Shown here: positions 7,854 through 16,993 of the stretch, piece after piece
Layout of the letters: each line of letters opens with the position of its first letter
How positions within the stretch are numbered: the first letter of the stretch is position 1
NCBI GenBank assembly: GCA_016841325.1
Contig: JAENZJ010000026.1
Location: 1 to 44,653, forward strand
Direction of reading: 5' to 3'
DNA length: 44,653 nt
Source: Thermincola carboxydiphila
GTDB lineage: Bacteria; Bacillota; Thermincolia; Thermincolales; UBA2595
The notes under the pieces: model-generated
The model's input: the letters and a program-made list of their open reading frames with translations, nothing else
Databases searched by the model: none
Told to the model about the DNA's origin: nothing
Position numbers and translations under genes: made by a program

Positions 7854-10025
7854 TTACCTTACATTCAGGAAATTGTATATAACAACTGCCGCCTGGCCCC
7901 TGGTAAGCTGTCCCGCTGGGTTGAAATAGCCGTTATTACCCTGGACAATGTCCAAACCGTAGGCAATAGCGACATAACCGATAAGCTGCCTGTCGATCTT
8001 TGCGGTATCTTTAAATGGAAGGGCAAAGATACCTTTGTCAATTTCGGCAACCTTGGAGAAATTAAGCGCCCTCACTACAAACTTAACTGCATCCTGCCTT
8101 GACATATATGAATCAGGGGCCTGTTCCCCTTCTTTTACTATACCGCTGTTAATCAGACTGCTGTACAGTTCTTTGTCATTTTCTTTTTCGGGTTTATACT
8201 GGTAATATGAGTTAACAGATTTTTGCAGCAGATAGAGAAAGTCTCTCTGGATAATCTTACTGTCAGGTTCAAATTTTTCTCCGGGAAGTGATATCCCGAA
8301 TGCAGCCAGTTCCCTGACCTTATTTTCTGCATAGTGTCCTTTTATATCAGTATATTGGGCAACCAGGCCCTTGTCGTAGACATCACCGTTGTAGTCCAGG
8401 ACCTCACCACTGTACGGGTCGATGTTTGCCGGAACATTGGGTTTTAATGCATATACAAGTTTTACCTTCTCATCGAATCCTTCATAAGGGGGAGGCAGTA
8501 TTTTTGCTGCTGCATCCTCTTCCCGGTATGGCACATATTGCAGCTGTAAACCCACTTTTTCCATCAGGAAGGCATTGGCTTCTGCAGCACTGATAATTCC
8601 TTCCGTCTTGGGAAGCTCTCCTTTATACCAGTTAAAACTGTAACCAATGACACTGCCGGTTACTGCATCAACTGTTACGTTAAAACCGTTATCAGGGAAA
8701 TACGCACCACCGGTCTTACGTTCAAATGTAAAATAGTACTGCCTTGGTTTCTCGTCAGCCGGCATAGGCTTATAGTGTTGCTGGTTCCAGGTAACATATT
8801 CAGTCTCCTGATACCGTTCCGGCTGCATGGATTTAATGTAATCAGTGGCAATCTTTAGTGACTCTTTTTCATCATACCTGGGTTGTTTATCTTTATCCAA
8901 ATACTCCGATTTATAGAAGTTTACCACTTCGCCTGTTTTGGCATCAATGGTTACACTATAGCTTTCATTAATCATCATATCTCGCTTGACTTCTTCTGTG
9001 ACAAAATAAATGTTCCATAAATAGTCCTGCTTGTTAATCCAGTTTTTGTAAAGGTTTATGTTACTCATCCGGTATTCTTTCCCGATCCCGAGGATCTTCC
9101 TGGCAGTTTCCTCTGCTTTCTCTTCGTTCATAATACCGGCAGCGCTTTCAATGGCCTCCTGTTCTTTGGGGGTAAGGGAAGCGCCCGTATTTCCCCCGGC
9201 ATAGCTGTGAAGGCCGGAGTCTGCCATTTTCATTTCCTCGGCTCCGCCTCCATAATAAATTCCGTAATAGGGGTCAGTAATAACTATTTCTCCTGTACCG
9301 GCATCAATTGAGTGATTATTGTATACATTGGTGTAAACCAGATAAGGATTGTACTCATCCCGTTCGTATCTAATTCTGTACTGCAATTTAAGGCCCAGTT
9401 CCCGGGCAAAAATATTTTGCGCCTCGTCAAGAGTTATAATCTCTTTGGAATCCGGGAATTTAAGCTCATAATTCCAGTAGCAATTGTAGCTTTCTACTTT
9501 ACCGGTGACATTATTTACCGATATGTTAACACTGTTCCCGGAAAAGGGAATTCCGTTCTCAACCCTAATGTACCTGAAATAATATGATGTATCATAAACA
9601 TTCAGGCGCTGTGTTTCATCCTGATATTGCAGTTTTTCAAATGGTACGGAATTGACTTTTTGTATAAATTCTTCCGCCTTTTTACGGGCATCTTCCCTGC
9701 TTATTGCCGGGAGTTTCGGCCTGTCATTTCCCGGATTGGGAGTATAGGCATAATAACCGGTAATTCTTCCCAAAGTGTCAATCGATACATTTATGGTGCC
9801 GAGCTTGTTGCCTTCATCACTCCACATCAGGTCAAAGACAGTCCTGTCACCCTGTTTGTGCATATTGTAGGTGAAATTATCATATGCATCAGTAATTTCA
9901 AAAACCGCCTTGGCCTTTTCAATGGCCTTTTCCAGTTCCCGGTCATACTGGGCAAAAGCATAAACCGGAAAAAGGAATGTGGTAACAAAAACAACCACCA
10001 GTGACAGTGCAAGGGCCCTTTTCAT
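7854..10025 (-). CDS. Secreted YcdB/YcdC (PepSY-like) repeat protein with C-terminal SLH domains
   Basis: This 723-residue protein starts after GGGGGAG at 7 bases and has a signal peptide (about 1-25, ending VYAFA). Residues from about 90 to 530 hold repeated PepSY/YcdB-type units with recurring patterns such as ISREDARKKAEEFIQKV, ITLDEAQNIFARELGLKLQYR and VTVDAVTGSVIGYSFNWYKG. The C-terminus (about 540-723) has SLH modules: YTDIKGHYAENKVRELAAFG, FEPDSKIIQRDF and FNPAGQLTRGQAAV. It is therefore expected on the cell surface, bound to the wall polymer. YcdB/YcdC domains have no well-defined activity; related PepSY domains are proposed peptidase inhibitors. Its own promoter region lies upstream of 10025. 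Confidence 0.88.
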   Translation of the reverse strand: MKRALALSLVVVFVTTFLFPVYAFAQYDRELEKAIEKAKAVFEITDAYDNFTYNMHKQGDRTVFDLMWSDEGNKLGTINVSIDTLGRITGYYAYTPNPGNDRPKLPAISREDARKKAEEFIQKVNSVPFEKLQYQDETQRLNVYDTSYYFRYIRVENGIPFSGNSVNISVNNVTGKVESYNCYWNYELKFPDSKEIITLDEAQNIFARELGLKLQYRIRYERDEYNPYLVYTNVYNNHSIDAGTGEIVITDPYYGIYYGGGAEEMKMADSGLHSYAGGNTGASLTPKEQEAIESAAGIMNEEKAEETARKILGIGKEYRMSNINLYKNWINKQDYLWNIYFVTEEVKRDMMINESYSVTIDAKTGEVVNFYKSEYLDKDKQPRYDEKESLKIATDYIKSMQPERYQETEYVTWNQQHYKPMPADEKPRQYYFTFERKTGGAYFPDNGFNVTVDAVTGSVIGYSFNWYKGELPKTEGIISAAEANAFLMEKVGLQLQYVPYREEDAAAKILPPPYEGFDEKVKLVYALKPNVPANIDPYSGEVLDYNGDVYDKGLVAQYTDIKGHYAENKVRELAAFGISLPGEKFEPDSKIIQRDFLYLLQKSVNSYYQYKPEKENDKELYSSLINSGIVKEGEQAPDSYMSRQDAVKFVVRALNFSKVAEIDKGIFALPFKDTAKIDRQLIGYVAIAYGLDIVQGNNGYFNPAGQLTRGQAAVVIYNFLNVR

Positions 10026-10115
10026 TTTAACTCCCCCTTAAAATTGTTTTAAATTTATTTTACATTATTTATGACGATACCGGATGAAAAATGTTCCATT
10101 TCCGGGATTCATTTT

Positions 10116-10142
10116 AAAAAAAATAAGCTGTCTCATGACAGC
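10116..10142 (-). terminator. Terminator of the cheY-cheX unit
   Basis: GCTGTC-TCAT-GACAGC (10127-10142) is followed on the minus strand by TTAT and a run of eight T. It lies just past the cheX stop at 10154. Confidence 0.85.
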
Positions 10143-10153
10143 CGGTAATCTGG

Positions 10154-10627
10154 TTATTTATTTGTCTCTCGCAAAGCCACACTAATTTCCATGTCTCCCA
10201 GGTCCGTTTTCAGCGGTACCTGCAGGCGCTGTATATTTATTGTAGAAATCATTACGCCCCTGCCTGTTATTACGGTAGGCGGAGCCAGAGTACAGGGATA
10301 CCCGGCTTTTTCCAGCTCTGTACTGGCAATTCCGGTAACAACATTTCCCATTTCTGCAATTGCTGATTCCACCATGGCATCAATAACAGGTACAGGTTCC
10401 CCCAGAACCCCTGAAACAAAATTTTTCACTGCTCTCTCAGAAAGTCCGAACATTACAATACCCTGTACAGCTCCGGTGACCCCGATAAGAACCGTCATAT
10501 CCAAAGCAGTGTAAGAGGATTTTTGTATGGTAAGGCTGCCTATATCAATAGATATTGGCCTCCCCAGTTCCTGGCTTAACACCTGTTTTGTAGCTATAAT
10601 AAAGGGGTTTATAAATTCTGCCTTCAC
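10154..10627 (-). CDS. cheX: CheX-like chemotaxis phosphatase
   Basis: This 157-residue protein resembles CheX/CheC phosphatases. The signature ESAIAEMGNVVTGIASTELE (about 86-105) contains the conserved E-x-x-N catalytic pair, and the protein begins like CheX (INPFIIATKQVLSQELG). The family removes phosphate from CheY-P. It starts 20 bases after the stop of a CheY-like gene on the same strand, so the substrate is probably that neighbour. No chemotaxis kinase or receptor is visible in the window. It could be tuned to a non-motility output. Confidence 0.87.
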   Translation of the reverse strand: MKAEFINPFIIATKQVLSQELGRPISIDIGSLTIQKSSYTALDMTVLIGVTGAVQGIVMFGLSERAVKNFVSGVLGEPVPVIDAMVESAIAEMGNVVTGIASTELEKAGYPCTLAPPTVITGRGVMISTINIQRLQVPLKTDLGDMEISVALRETNK

Positions 10628-10647
10628 ATCGTTTCCTCCTCTTTGGT

Positions 10648-11004
10648 TTAGCCTATAAAACGTTTTAAAGATGACAGGATTTTGTCAGGCTGGTATGGTT
10701 TCACAATAAAGTCTTTAGCTCCTGCCTTAATGGCAGCCATCACCGTATTTTGCTGGCCCAGTGCGCTGCACATTACCACCTTTGCCCCCGGATCAGTTTT
10801 GGTGATTTCTGCTACTGCCTCCAACCCGTCCATCACCGGCATCGTAATGTCCATTAAAACCATGTCCGGCTTGATCTTAGAGTACTTTTCCACTGCCTCC
10901 AGACCGTTTTCGGCTTCTTCAACATTGTAACCGTTTTCCTTCAGCAGTTTAGCCACACGCATCCTCATAAAGGCGGCATCATCCACAACCAGAACAGTAG
11001 CCAT
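10648..11004 (-). CDS. CheY-like single-domain response regulator
   Basis: This 118-residue protein is a stand-alone receiver domain. The acidic pair is Asp8-Asp9, the phosphoacceptor is Asp52 (in LMDITMPVMDG), the switch Ser is Ser80 and the conserved Lys is Lys102 (VKPYQP). There is no output domain, so it acts by protein binding, as CheY does at the flagellar switch. It is co-transcribed with the CheX-like phosphatase, 20 bases apart. The sequence fits the CheY subset with VDDAAFMRMRVAKLL at the N-terminus common in Firmicutes chemotaxis. Confidence 0.9.
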   Translation of the reverse strand: MATVLVVDDAAFMRMRVAKLLKENGYNVEEAENGLEAVEKYSKIKPDMVLMDITMPVMDGLEAVAEITKTDPGAKVVMCSALGQQNTVMAAIKAGAKDFIVKPYQPDKILSSLKRFIG

Positions 11005-11142
11005 TTTAAAGCCCTCCTTTTTTCAGTCACTCACCCTAAATAGAATTCTAACCTAAATCTTGGCAACTGTCTACATAAGTTGCTGCACAACGACACATTT
11101 AGGAGAAAAAATTTTTTTGGCTGTTTAAAATGGCCCGGACAG

Positions 11143-11538
11143 TCAGGATTCCAATCTGGTGTATTTAATTTCTTCCCTAAGGTAGTTTAGCAGCTTCAGC
11201 CTGTCATTTTCCAAAATAATATCAAAACTTAGTCCTGCCTGAATTTCTTTTGCAGCCCTCTTAAGCCATACTACTCTGCCTGTAAGAACCAATAGTTCCC
11301 CGTCATCAAGAGGGAGTGTAATTTCAATAAGGCTGCCCAACTGCACAGCTGCTGTACATTGACTGATTCTAAATGCAATACAGGCTCCGCCGGGACCCAG
11401 GTTTAGTAAATACACCTCTTCCTTAAACATGGATAATAACCTTAGTTGGGAAAAGTTGGCGCTAAGTATCCTGCATTTAACTTTTTTTCTTATCCCCACC
11501 CTGCAGTTTTTTCTCCTGTCTGGATTATCACCTGTCAT
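11143..11538 (-). CDS. PilZ domain protein, putative c-di-GMP receptor
   Basis: I choose the ATG at 11538 (131 residues), preceded by GGGGTGAT at 4 bases; the earlier GTG would fall inside that RBS. The N-terminus carries basic RRKNCRVGIRKKVKCRI, an R-x-x-x-R-type c-di-GMP motif region. The second motif is LNLGPGGACI (about 45-54), matching the D/N-x-S-x-x-G pattern only loosely: Ser is replaced by Gly-Pro, so binding should be tested. A beta-barrel pattern follows. It sits upstream of cheY-cheX with about 140 bases between, so it may or may not be cotranscribed. A membrane diguanylate cyclase is encoded at 38718. Confidence 0.78.
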   Translation of the reverse strand: MTGDNPDRRKNCRVGIRKKVKCRILSANFSQLRLLSMFKEEVYLLNLGPGGACIAFRISQCTAAVQLGSLIEITLPLDDGELLVLTGRVVWLKRAAKEIQAGLSFDIILENDRLKLLNYLREEIKYTRLES

Positions 11539-11644
11539 ATTAATCACCCCGGCCGCAAAGGACTTTGTGCCTTATTTCGACATATATCCCGAAAAATCCT
11601 CTTTTTTCCACTAAATGTTTAATTTTTATACCAATCTTACAGGA

Positions 11645-12628
11645 TCAGGAAGCCCTTTTCGTCAAGTTATCTGGCATCACAGCATCCTGGTTTCTGTTAA
11701 CCGCAATAATTCCCAGTGTTACCAGCAATAATCCCGCGGCCATCAGCAAATCAAACCTTTCTCCCGGTATAAATACTGATGACAGGATCACACCGGAAAC
11801 CGGAATCATAAACTTATATATACTTATCTCCCCTGCCTTGTTATATTTTAGCAGTGAGTACCAGAGGGAAAATGCCGTTGCTGACAGAAATGCGGAATAG
11901 ACCAATAATATCCAGGCCGTTGTGGTAAACGTAAGTGAATATTCCTTTAATCCCGGCAGCCCAAGGGAAATCATCAAAACGGAACCAAAAAACATCTGCC
12001 ACCCGGTAATCAAGAAAGGATGCAGGCTTTCAGAAAGCCTCTTGGCCATAATAGTCCCCAGCGCACTGACCAGACCTGATAAAATCAGAGCCCCTTCCCC
12101 CTTGAATGTGAAGCCCAGGTCAAAACTTTTGTCTGCATTGACCAGGATTATTCCCGCCAAGCCTGCCGCCATGCCAAAGACCTTGTATCTGTTAAGTTTA
12201 TCATTCCGATAGTAAAAATGGGCCAGTAAAACAACAAAAAATGTCCCGCTTGACGCCAGGACAGCCCCTTTCATTCCTGATGTGTGAGCAAGCCCGTAAT
12301 AAAAAAAGAAGTACTGTAATCCGGTCTGCAAAATACCAAGGACGAACAGTTCAGCAAATAAATGCCTTGTTATCTTCATCCGCTGCCTATTGATGAAAAC
12401 CAAAGCAAATAACAAAACAGCGGCAAGAAAAAATCTCATCCCGGCAAGGATAATTTGTGCATAAAGGTCATCGGGACGCATGCCAAGTTCGGCGTAACTG
12501 ATTTTAAGTACCGGAAAGGCACTTCCCCAGAGCACTGAACAAAACAGGGCAATGGCTGTTACGCCATATTTATTTGTAAGTATTTTAGCCGGCTGGTATC
12601 TGTAGTGTATTTGTTTCCTGAATTCCAT
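11645..12628 (-). CDS. EamA/DMT-family transporter
   Basis: I choose the ATG at 12628 (327 residues) because AAAGGGG lies 7 bases upstream. A longer frame exists but would overlap the preceding gene. The protein has about ten hydrophobic segments in two homologous EamA halves, the first opening ALFCSVLWGSAFPVLKISYAE (VLWGSAFP is typical) and the second containing GALILSGLVSALGTIMAKRL. DMT transporters export or import small metabolites; substrate cannot be predicted. It follows a small membrane protein after about 65 bases on the same strand. Confidence 0.85.
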   Translation of the reverse strand: MEFRKQIHYRYQPAKILTNKYGVTAIALFCSVLWGSAFPVLKISYAELGMRPDDLYAQIILAGMRFFLAAVLLFALVFINRQRMKITRHLFAELFVLGILQTGLQYFFFYYGLAHTSGMKGAVLASSGTFFVVLLAHFYYRNDKLNRYKVFGMAAGLAGIILVNADKSFDLGFTFKGEGALILSGLVSALGTIMAKRLSESLHPFLITGWQMFFGSVLMISLGLPGLKEYSLTFTTTAWILLVYSAFLSATAFSLWYSLLKYNKAGEISIYKFMIPVSGVILSSVFIPGERFDLLMAAGLLLVTLGIIAVNRNQDAVMPDNLTKRAS

Positions 12629-12693
12629 AGAGTGCCCCTTTAATTTCTGACTGTACAACGCTGATGAAAAGCGGTTTTTTATTGCAATATTTT

Positions 12694-12981
12694 TTATTGG
12701 AATATGGAACTGCATACCTGTGCTGAACCGCTGGCAACAAGAAAATTGATTATCATCAGGACTCCAAACCCCGGAAGACTTAAAATAAGAATCAATTTCT
12801 GTCTTTCCGGACTATCGTTTATCAGGGTCCTTACAATTGCTGCCGTTACTCCCAGGGTAACCAGAAAAATGGCTGCCAGGCCGATTATGATGGCGTTACC
12901 CACAAAAAAGGAATGAAACAAAAAAACCAATAAATTAAGGACCACAAAATTTATAACCAGCATCTTCGAATAAATGTTCAT
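12694..12981 (-). CDS. Small membrane protein of unknown function
   Basis: This 95-residue protein has three predicted membrane helices (about 8-28, 30-52 and 65-85) and a short charged link NDSPERQKL between helices 2 and 3. I do not recognise the family. It lies 19 bases downstream of the DUF362 gene and upstream of the EamA transporter on the same strand, so the three may form one transcript. GAAAGGGGGC upstream of the ATG is a good RBS. Confidence 0.6.
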   Translation of the reverse strand: MNIYSKMLVINFVVLNLLVFLFHSFFVGNAIIIGLAAIFLVTLGVTAAIVRTLINDSPERQKLILILSLPGFGVLMIINFLVASGSAQVCSSIFQ

Positions 12982-13000
12982 CCATTTGCCCCCTTTCTTC

Positions 13001-14068
13001 TCATATTATCACCAATTCATACCGGGATTTCCCCAGACCGATTTTTTCAGCGTGGATTATCTGGTTATTGTAGTCATTATCAGGCCACATCTCCCTTAAA
13101 ATATCTTTTCCTGCTTCCTTTTTCAGGATATCAGCAGCAGCCCGGTCAATGGCCACAGGGTCATAAGAAGCCAGAATGCCGATATCACTGGTTATCTTAT
13201 CCTGTGCTTCATTCAGACAGTCACATTCCCTGGTAATATGGGTCAGGAAGGTTATATAACAAACTTTCCCCTGTTTGTTTTTTACAGCACCAAGTGCATA
13301 TTCGGCCATCTTTTCCTGAAGCATTTTGCTGGACCCCGCAAAGGAATGACTGATTGCTTCGTATCTGCACGTGGCAATACATTCAGCACATCCGTAACAT
13401 TTTTCCTTATCTATTCTGGCAGCACCATCGTATATTTCTATTGCATCCTTGGGACACCACCGGATACATTCCCTGCATCCCCTGCACCTGTCGGCCATCA
13501 CCTCAGGTTTTACATCAGCATGCTGTACCTGTTTTCCACTACGGGGAGCTGCGCCCATAGCCACATTTTTGATAGCAGCTCCCATCCCGCTGAGAATATG
13601 TCCGGTTACATGGCTTAATACAGCCATTGAATCACTGTGTAAGATGTCATTGGCGATCTTTACCGACTTTAAGTGAACCCCGTCAATCTCAATTTCAGAA
13701 AAGTTCTTGGAGAGCAGACCGTCAGAGATGATGAGAGGAACACCGAGGTTTTCTATACTAAATCCGTGCCTGTATGCCAGCATCAAATGGTCAACCGAAT
13801 TTTGCCTCTGCCCTTTATAGAGGGTGTTTGTATCAGTCAGAAACGGCTTTGCCCCTGTAGAAGCAATCCGTTCCAACAGCGGCCTGATCCAGTCAGGCTT
13901 GATATGGCCCGTATTGTTTTCTTCACCGAAATGAATTTTAACAGCCGTAAATTCACCTTCATCAAAAATACCTGAAAAACCGGCCTCATCATAAAGTAAT
14001 AACACTTTTTCGGCCACCACTGCATCTGCCGTATTATCGTCCACCCTGCAAAACCAAACCTTACTCAT
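13001..14068 (-). CDS. DUF362 protein with two [4Fe-4S] ferredoxin motifs
   Basis: This 355-residue protein begins with the DUF362 region (KIHFGEENNTGHIKPDWIRPL, about 44-64, and a conserved HVTGHILSGMGAAIKN near 153). Two adjacent ferredoxin motifs follow: CRGCRECIRWCPKDAI (about 194) and CYGCAECIATCRYEAI (about 222). Each has the C-x2-C-x2-C-x3-C-P/R pattern for a cubane cluster. DUF362 proteins are common in anaerobes and their role is not established. The lack of a signal peptide suggests a cytoplasmic iron-sulfur protein. It heads the DUF362-small membrane protein-EamA gene run. Confidence 0.88.
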   Translation of the reverse strand: MSKVWFCRVDDNTADAVVAEKVLLLYDEAGFSGIFDEGEFTAVKIHFGEENNTGHIKPDWIRPLLERIASTGAKPFLTDTNTLYKGQRQNSVDHLMLAYRHGFSIENLGVPLIISDGLLSKNFSEIEIDGVHLKSVKIANDILHSDSMAVLSHVTGHILSGMGAAIKNVAMGAAPRSGKQVQHADVKPEVMADRCRGCRECIRWCPKDAIEIYDGAARIDKEKCYGCAECIATCRYEAISHSFAGSSKMLQEKMAEYALGAVKNKQGKVCYITFLTHITRECDCLNEAQDKITSDIGILASYDPVAIDRAAADILKKEAGKDILREMWPDNDYNNQIIHAEKIGLGKSRYELVII

Positions 14069-14115
14069 ATTGATGCACCTCCGTTTTTCTATCTTAGAAA
14101 TTATGTCTGCTTCAA

Positions 14116-15819
14116 CTATTTAATTTTCAGAGTCCTCAGGCGATTTATCGCACCCAGGACCTCTTGTTTTCTTGGCATTGCATAATCGCCGGGGTGTTTG
14201 CCAAAATAGGGTGACAGTACTTCAAGGCCCTTTTCCATAATCTCCTGATAAACCGAATCAACAATTTCATTCAGGGTCCTCCGGTTATCTACCCTGTATT
14301 TTGACATATAGAGTATCATGTCGGCTATGGCCCTTGTCTGGCTGGCATCTACAAGTTGTTCCTGAAAAGCCAGGGCAATCGTTGTATTACCGAATACTAT
14401 TGTAGAAAGCCCTTTGGCATCAACCCTGATTTTGTTTCCGCGTTGTGGCTGAAAACTCTGTTGTAAAGGAATTCTCTGTTTAATTGTGCCAAACTTCCGG
14501 CCTCCCTCAGGGTTCCTCTCTGTTGGCTTAGCAGCGGCAATCTCCCTGGCTCTTTCTGTAATATCAGCAGGCCTGTACTCGTCCATCATAATAACCAGGT
14601 CGGCAACATCAAAATAATCTCCGGAGCCTCCCATTACCAGTATTGTAGATACCCCTAGTTCGGTGTAAATTTGCCTTACCTTGTCAACAAAGGGTGTAAT
14701 TGGTTCTTTGTCCTTAGCCACCAGCTCCTGCATCCGGGCATCTCTGATCATAAAATTTGTCGCACTGGTATCCTCATCAAGCAGCAAAACTCCGGCACCT
14801 GCCTCCAAGGCCTCAATAATGTTTGCAGCCTGGGACGTGCTGCCACTGGCATCTTCTGTGCTGAAGGTTCTGGTATCCCTGCCATGAGGCAGGTTGTTGA
14901 TGAAAGGAGTTATGTCGACCTTTTCTACTCTGCGCCCATCTTCAGCCCTTATTTTGACGGCAGTCTCCCCGGTGACTGTCAGTTCCCTTCCATCCCCGGG
15001 TATATGGTCATAGACACCGCGCTCCAGTGCTTTTAAGAGTGTCGATTTGCCATGGTAGCCCCCACCGACTATCAGGGTCACTCCTTCCGGAATCCCCATT
15101 CCCCTTACAGAACCTCTGTTAGGCAGGATGAATTCCGTTTCAAGTTCCGGCGGGGACTGAAACGGGACTACATTTCCTTTCAGGGGCAGGTCGCTGACTC
15201 CGCTCTCACGGGGAAGCACCGACCCATTAGCCACAAATGCCACCAGCTTCCGTGCCAAAAGTTCTTTTCTTATGTACTCCTGATCCTCTTTAATAAATAC
15301 ATACTCATGTAATATATCCCGGGGCAGTTTCTGATAATAGAGTGAGTTTTGAACTGCCTTGGGGAGTTCTCCGGTAAACATGGTTAAGGCATGTTTACCG
15401 GCTATCTTTCGCCCAAACGCCGGTAGTCCCACCGAAATCCTGGCCTCAACAAATTCCCGGTTAACTGCCACTGCAGTCCGCTGCAAAATCTCCTGACCCC
15501 CGGAGTCTATAAATATCATCCCGCTTTTTCCTGTACCCCTGAAACCCTTGGTGGTTTTACGTATTTCACCGGCAATTCTTCTGGCCAGGTAATCCTCAAG
15601 ACCAATCTGCCGGGCCCTTGTATTCCACAGTTCCTCAGGGAAACCGGCCCTATCTGCCGCAACCCTGACCCTTATCCTTGAAGGTGAGGCAAAGGGATCG
15701 CCCTGGACATGGTCAATATACAGCCTGAAATCCGGAAAGAAGTAGTCCCCTGCAATGTCTTTGTATGCCGTATAGCTTTTCCCGTCAATTCGCTGCAGTT
15801 TTTGTACCAATCGCTCCAT
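14116..15819 (-). CDS. ABC-class P-loop ATPase (COG3044 family)
   Basis: This 567-residue protein matches the 'predicted ATPase of the ABC class' family. The Walker A is IVGGGYHGKSTLLKAL (about 252-267), an ABC-type P-loop with Tyr-His in place of the usual residues. A Walker B-like LLLDEDTSATNFMIRD (about 346-361) and a C-terminal helical region follow. There are no membrane helices, so it is soluble and not a standard transporter ATPase. Function is unknown; family members are suspected to act on nucleic acids or RNA. It lies downstream of a small conserved protein, separated by a terminator, so it probably has its own promoter. Confidence 0.85.
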   Translation of the reverse strand: MERLVQKLQRIDGKSYTAYKDIAGDYFFPDFRLYIDHVQGDPFASPSRIRVRVAADRAGFPEELWNTRARQIGLEDYLARRIAGEIRKTTKGFRGTGKSGMIFIDSGGQEILQRTAVAVNREFVEARISVGLPAFGRKIAGKHALTMFTGELPKAVQNSLYYQKLPRDILHEYVFIKEDQEYIRKELLARKLVAFVANGSVLPRESGVSDLPLKGNVVPFQSPPELETEFILPNRGSVRGMGIPEGVTLIVGGGYHGKSTLLKALERGVYDHIPGDGRELTVTGETAVKIRAEDGRRVEKVDITPFINNLPHGRDTRTFSTEDASGSTSQAANIIEALEAGAGVLLLDEDTSATNFMIRDARMQELVAKDKEPITPFVDKVRQIYTELGVSTILVMGGSGDYFDVADLVIMMDEYRPADITERAREIAAAKPTERNPEGGRKFGTIKQRIPLQQSFQPQRGNKIRVDAKGLSTIVFGNTTIALAFQEQLVDASQTRAIADMILYMSKYRVDNRRTLNEIVDSVYQEIMEKGLEVLSPYFGKHPGDYAMPRKQEVLGAINRLRTLKIK

Positions 15820-15927
15820 AATGTGCCCCCATATTCAAATGGTATATTTACTTGCAGGATATAATCGATTTTCAGGTAATAATGCACTTTGCAAGTGATA
15901 ATGGTTTACTTTTAACCAATTCGAGAC

Positions 15928-15954
15928 AAAAAAAATTTCTCCTCCCGGAGAAAT
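15928..15954 (-). terminator. Terminator after the 77-residue protein gene
   Basis: ATTTCTCC-TCCC-GGAGAAAT (15935-15954) forms a perfect 8-bp stem. On the minus strand it is followed by seven to eight T. It lies 25 bases past the stop of the 15980 gene. Confidence 0.85.
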
Positions 15955-15979
15955 CCATTTGCACTTCTTATAGCTCTCC

Positions 15980-16213
15980 CTACTGGAGCAGGTGCCTTTT
16001 GGCAATAATATTATAAGTTGTCCCGTCTGATACCTTTGGGAGATATTCGAAACCATGGCTCCGGAGTTCTTCTGTTAGCTTGTCGGTACTTTGGGCATCC
16101 ATGGCGTCTACGATAATAGTCAGCTCTGCATCCGGTCCCAGCCTGGAAATCGTGTCTCTGAGCCTGTGTACCCCATCCTGAACGCCCGGTCTTAAGTCAA
16201 GAGTTATGTTCAT
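15980..16213 (-). CDS. Small protein with TusA/SirA-like pattern but no Cys-Pro motif
   Basis: I choose the ATG at 16213 (77 residues), preceded by GGAGG at 7 bases. The secondary-structure pattern is strand (NITLDLR), helix (DGVHRLRDTISRL), strand (AELTIIVDA), helix (QSTDKLTEELRSHG), strand (FEYLPKV) and strand (TTYNIIAKR). This follows the beta-alpha-beta-alpha-beta-beta order of TusA-type sulfur carriers, including the opening LDLR. The TusA catalytic Cys-Pro is absent and the protein has no cysteine at all. The fold assignment is inference. It is a single gene with its own terminator. Confidence 0.65.
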   Translation of the reverse strand: MNITLDLRPGVQDGVHRLRDTISRLGPDAELTIIVDAMDAQSTDKLTEELRSHGFEYLPKVSDGTTYNIIAKRHLLQ

Positions 16214-16282
16214 TTTCAACCTCCATTGTTTTAGCAAATAGTATAACCCCTTTTAACAAAATCTATAATATTTACCCTTTTT

Positions 16283-16888
16283 CTAAAACCTCCGTCTGCG
16301 TTTTCTGAATATAAGAAATAAGCCCGCAATTAATCCGATAACCGCAAAAACTATGATATTGAATTCATGCAAGTGTTTCTGCAGTATATCCCATTTATCG
16401 GTAAAAATATATCCCAGGTAAACCAAGGCAAGGTTCCAGGGCAGTGAGCCGAGAAATGAATATAGGGAAAACCTGAAAAAGTCCATCCGGGCAACTCCGG
16501 CCGGCAGAGAAATAAACGTCCTCACCGCAGGAAGCATTCTGGAAAGAAAAACCGTGATTTCACCACGCCTGGCAAACCAGTTATCTGCATCCCTGAGGTG
16601 TTTCCTGGATAAAAAAATGTACCTGCCATACCTGTCAACAAACGCCCTGCCACCATACCTGCCGACACTGTAAGCTATCCAGCTGCCTGACAGGTTGGCC
16701 AGGGAAGCTACAATGGCGGCCTGCATTATACCAAGCTTTCCCCTGGCAACCAGGTGACCTGCATATGGCATTACGATTTCACTGGGGATTGGAATACACG
16801 CGCTTTCAAGGGTCATTGTAATATAAATTGCCAAAAGTCTGTATTGCTCAATATCATTTTTCAGAATCTGCTCCAGCCAGGAAAACAT
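16283..16888 (-). CDS. DedA family membrane protein
   Basis: This 201-residue protein is a typical DedA-type (SNARE-associated Golgi/VTT) protein. It has the paired motifs ESACIPIPSEIVMPYAGHLV (about 28-47) and a second-half re-entrant region FLSRMLPAVRTFISLPAGVARM (about 113-134). A basic C-terminus (FRKRRRRF) faces the cytoplasm. DedA proteins are linked to lipid-carrier recycling (C55-P or phosphatidylethanolamine flipping), membrane homeostasis and antimicrobial peptide resistance. The ATG is preceded by GGAGGT at 5 bases. Confidence 0.9.
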   Translation of the reverse strand: MFSWLEQILKNDIEQYRLLAIYITMTLESACIPIPSEIVMPYAGHLVARGKLGIMQAAIVASLANLSGSWIAYSVGRYGGRAFVDRYGRYIFLSRKHLRDADNWFARRGEITVFLSRMLPAVRTFISLPAGVARMDFFRFSLYSFLGSLPWNLALVYLGYIFTDKWDILQKHLHEFNIIVFAVIGLIAGLFLIFRKRRRRF

Positions 16889-16993
16889 TTCATACCTCCA
16901 CCATTATCCTGCAGCAAACCGCCGCTAAAGCTCCCACTTTATATATACAACTTTTATTGCCGTCTTATTCCATGCTTGACCGGCCTTGTTGAC

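Noticed and set aside
12629-12715. Longer N-terminus for the EamA transporter
   Set aside because: It overlaps the preceding gene and lacks an RBS; the start at 12628 has AAAGGGG at 7 bases.
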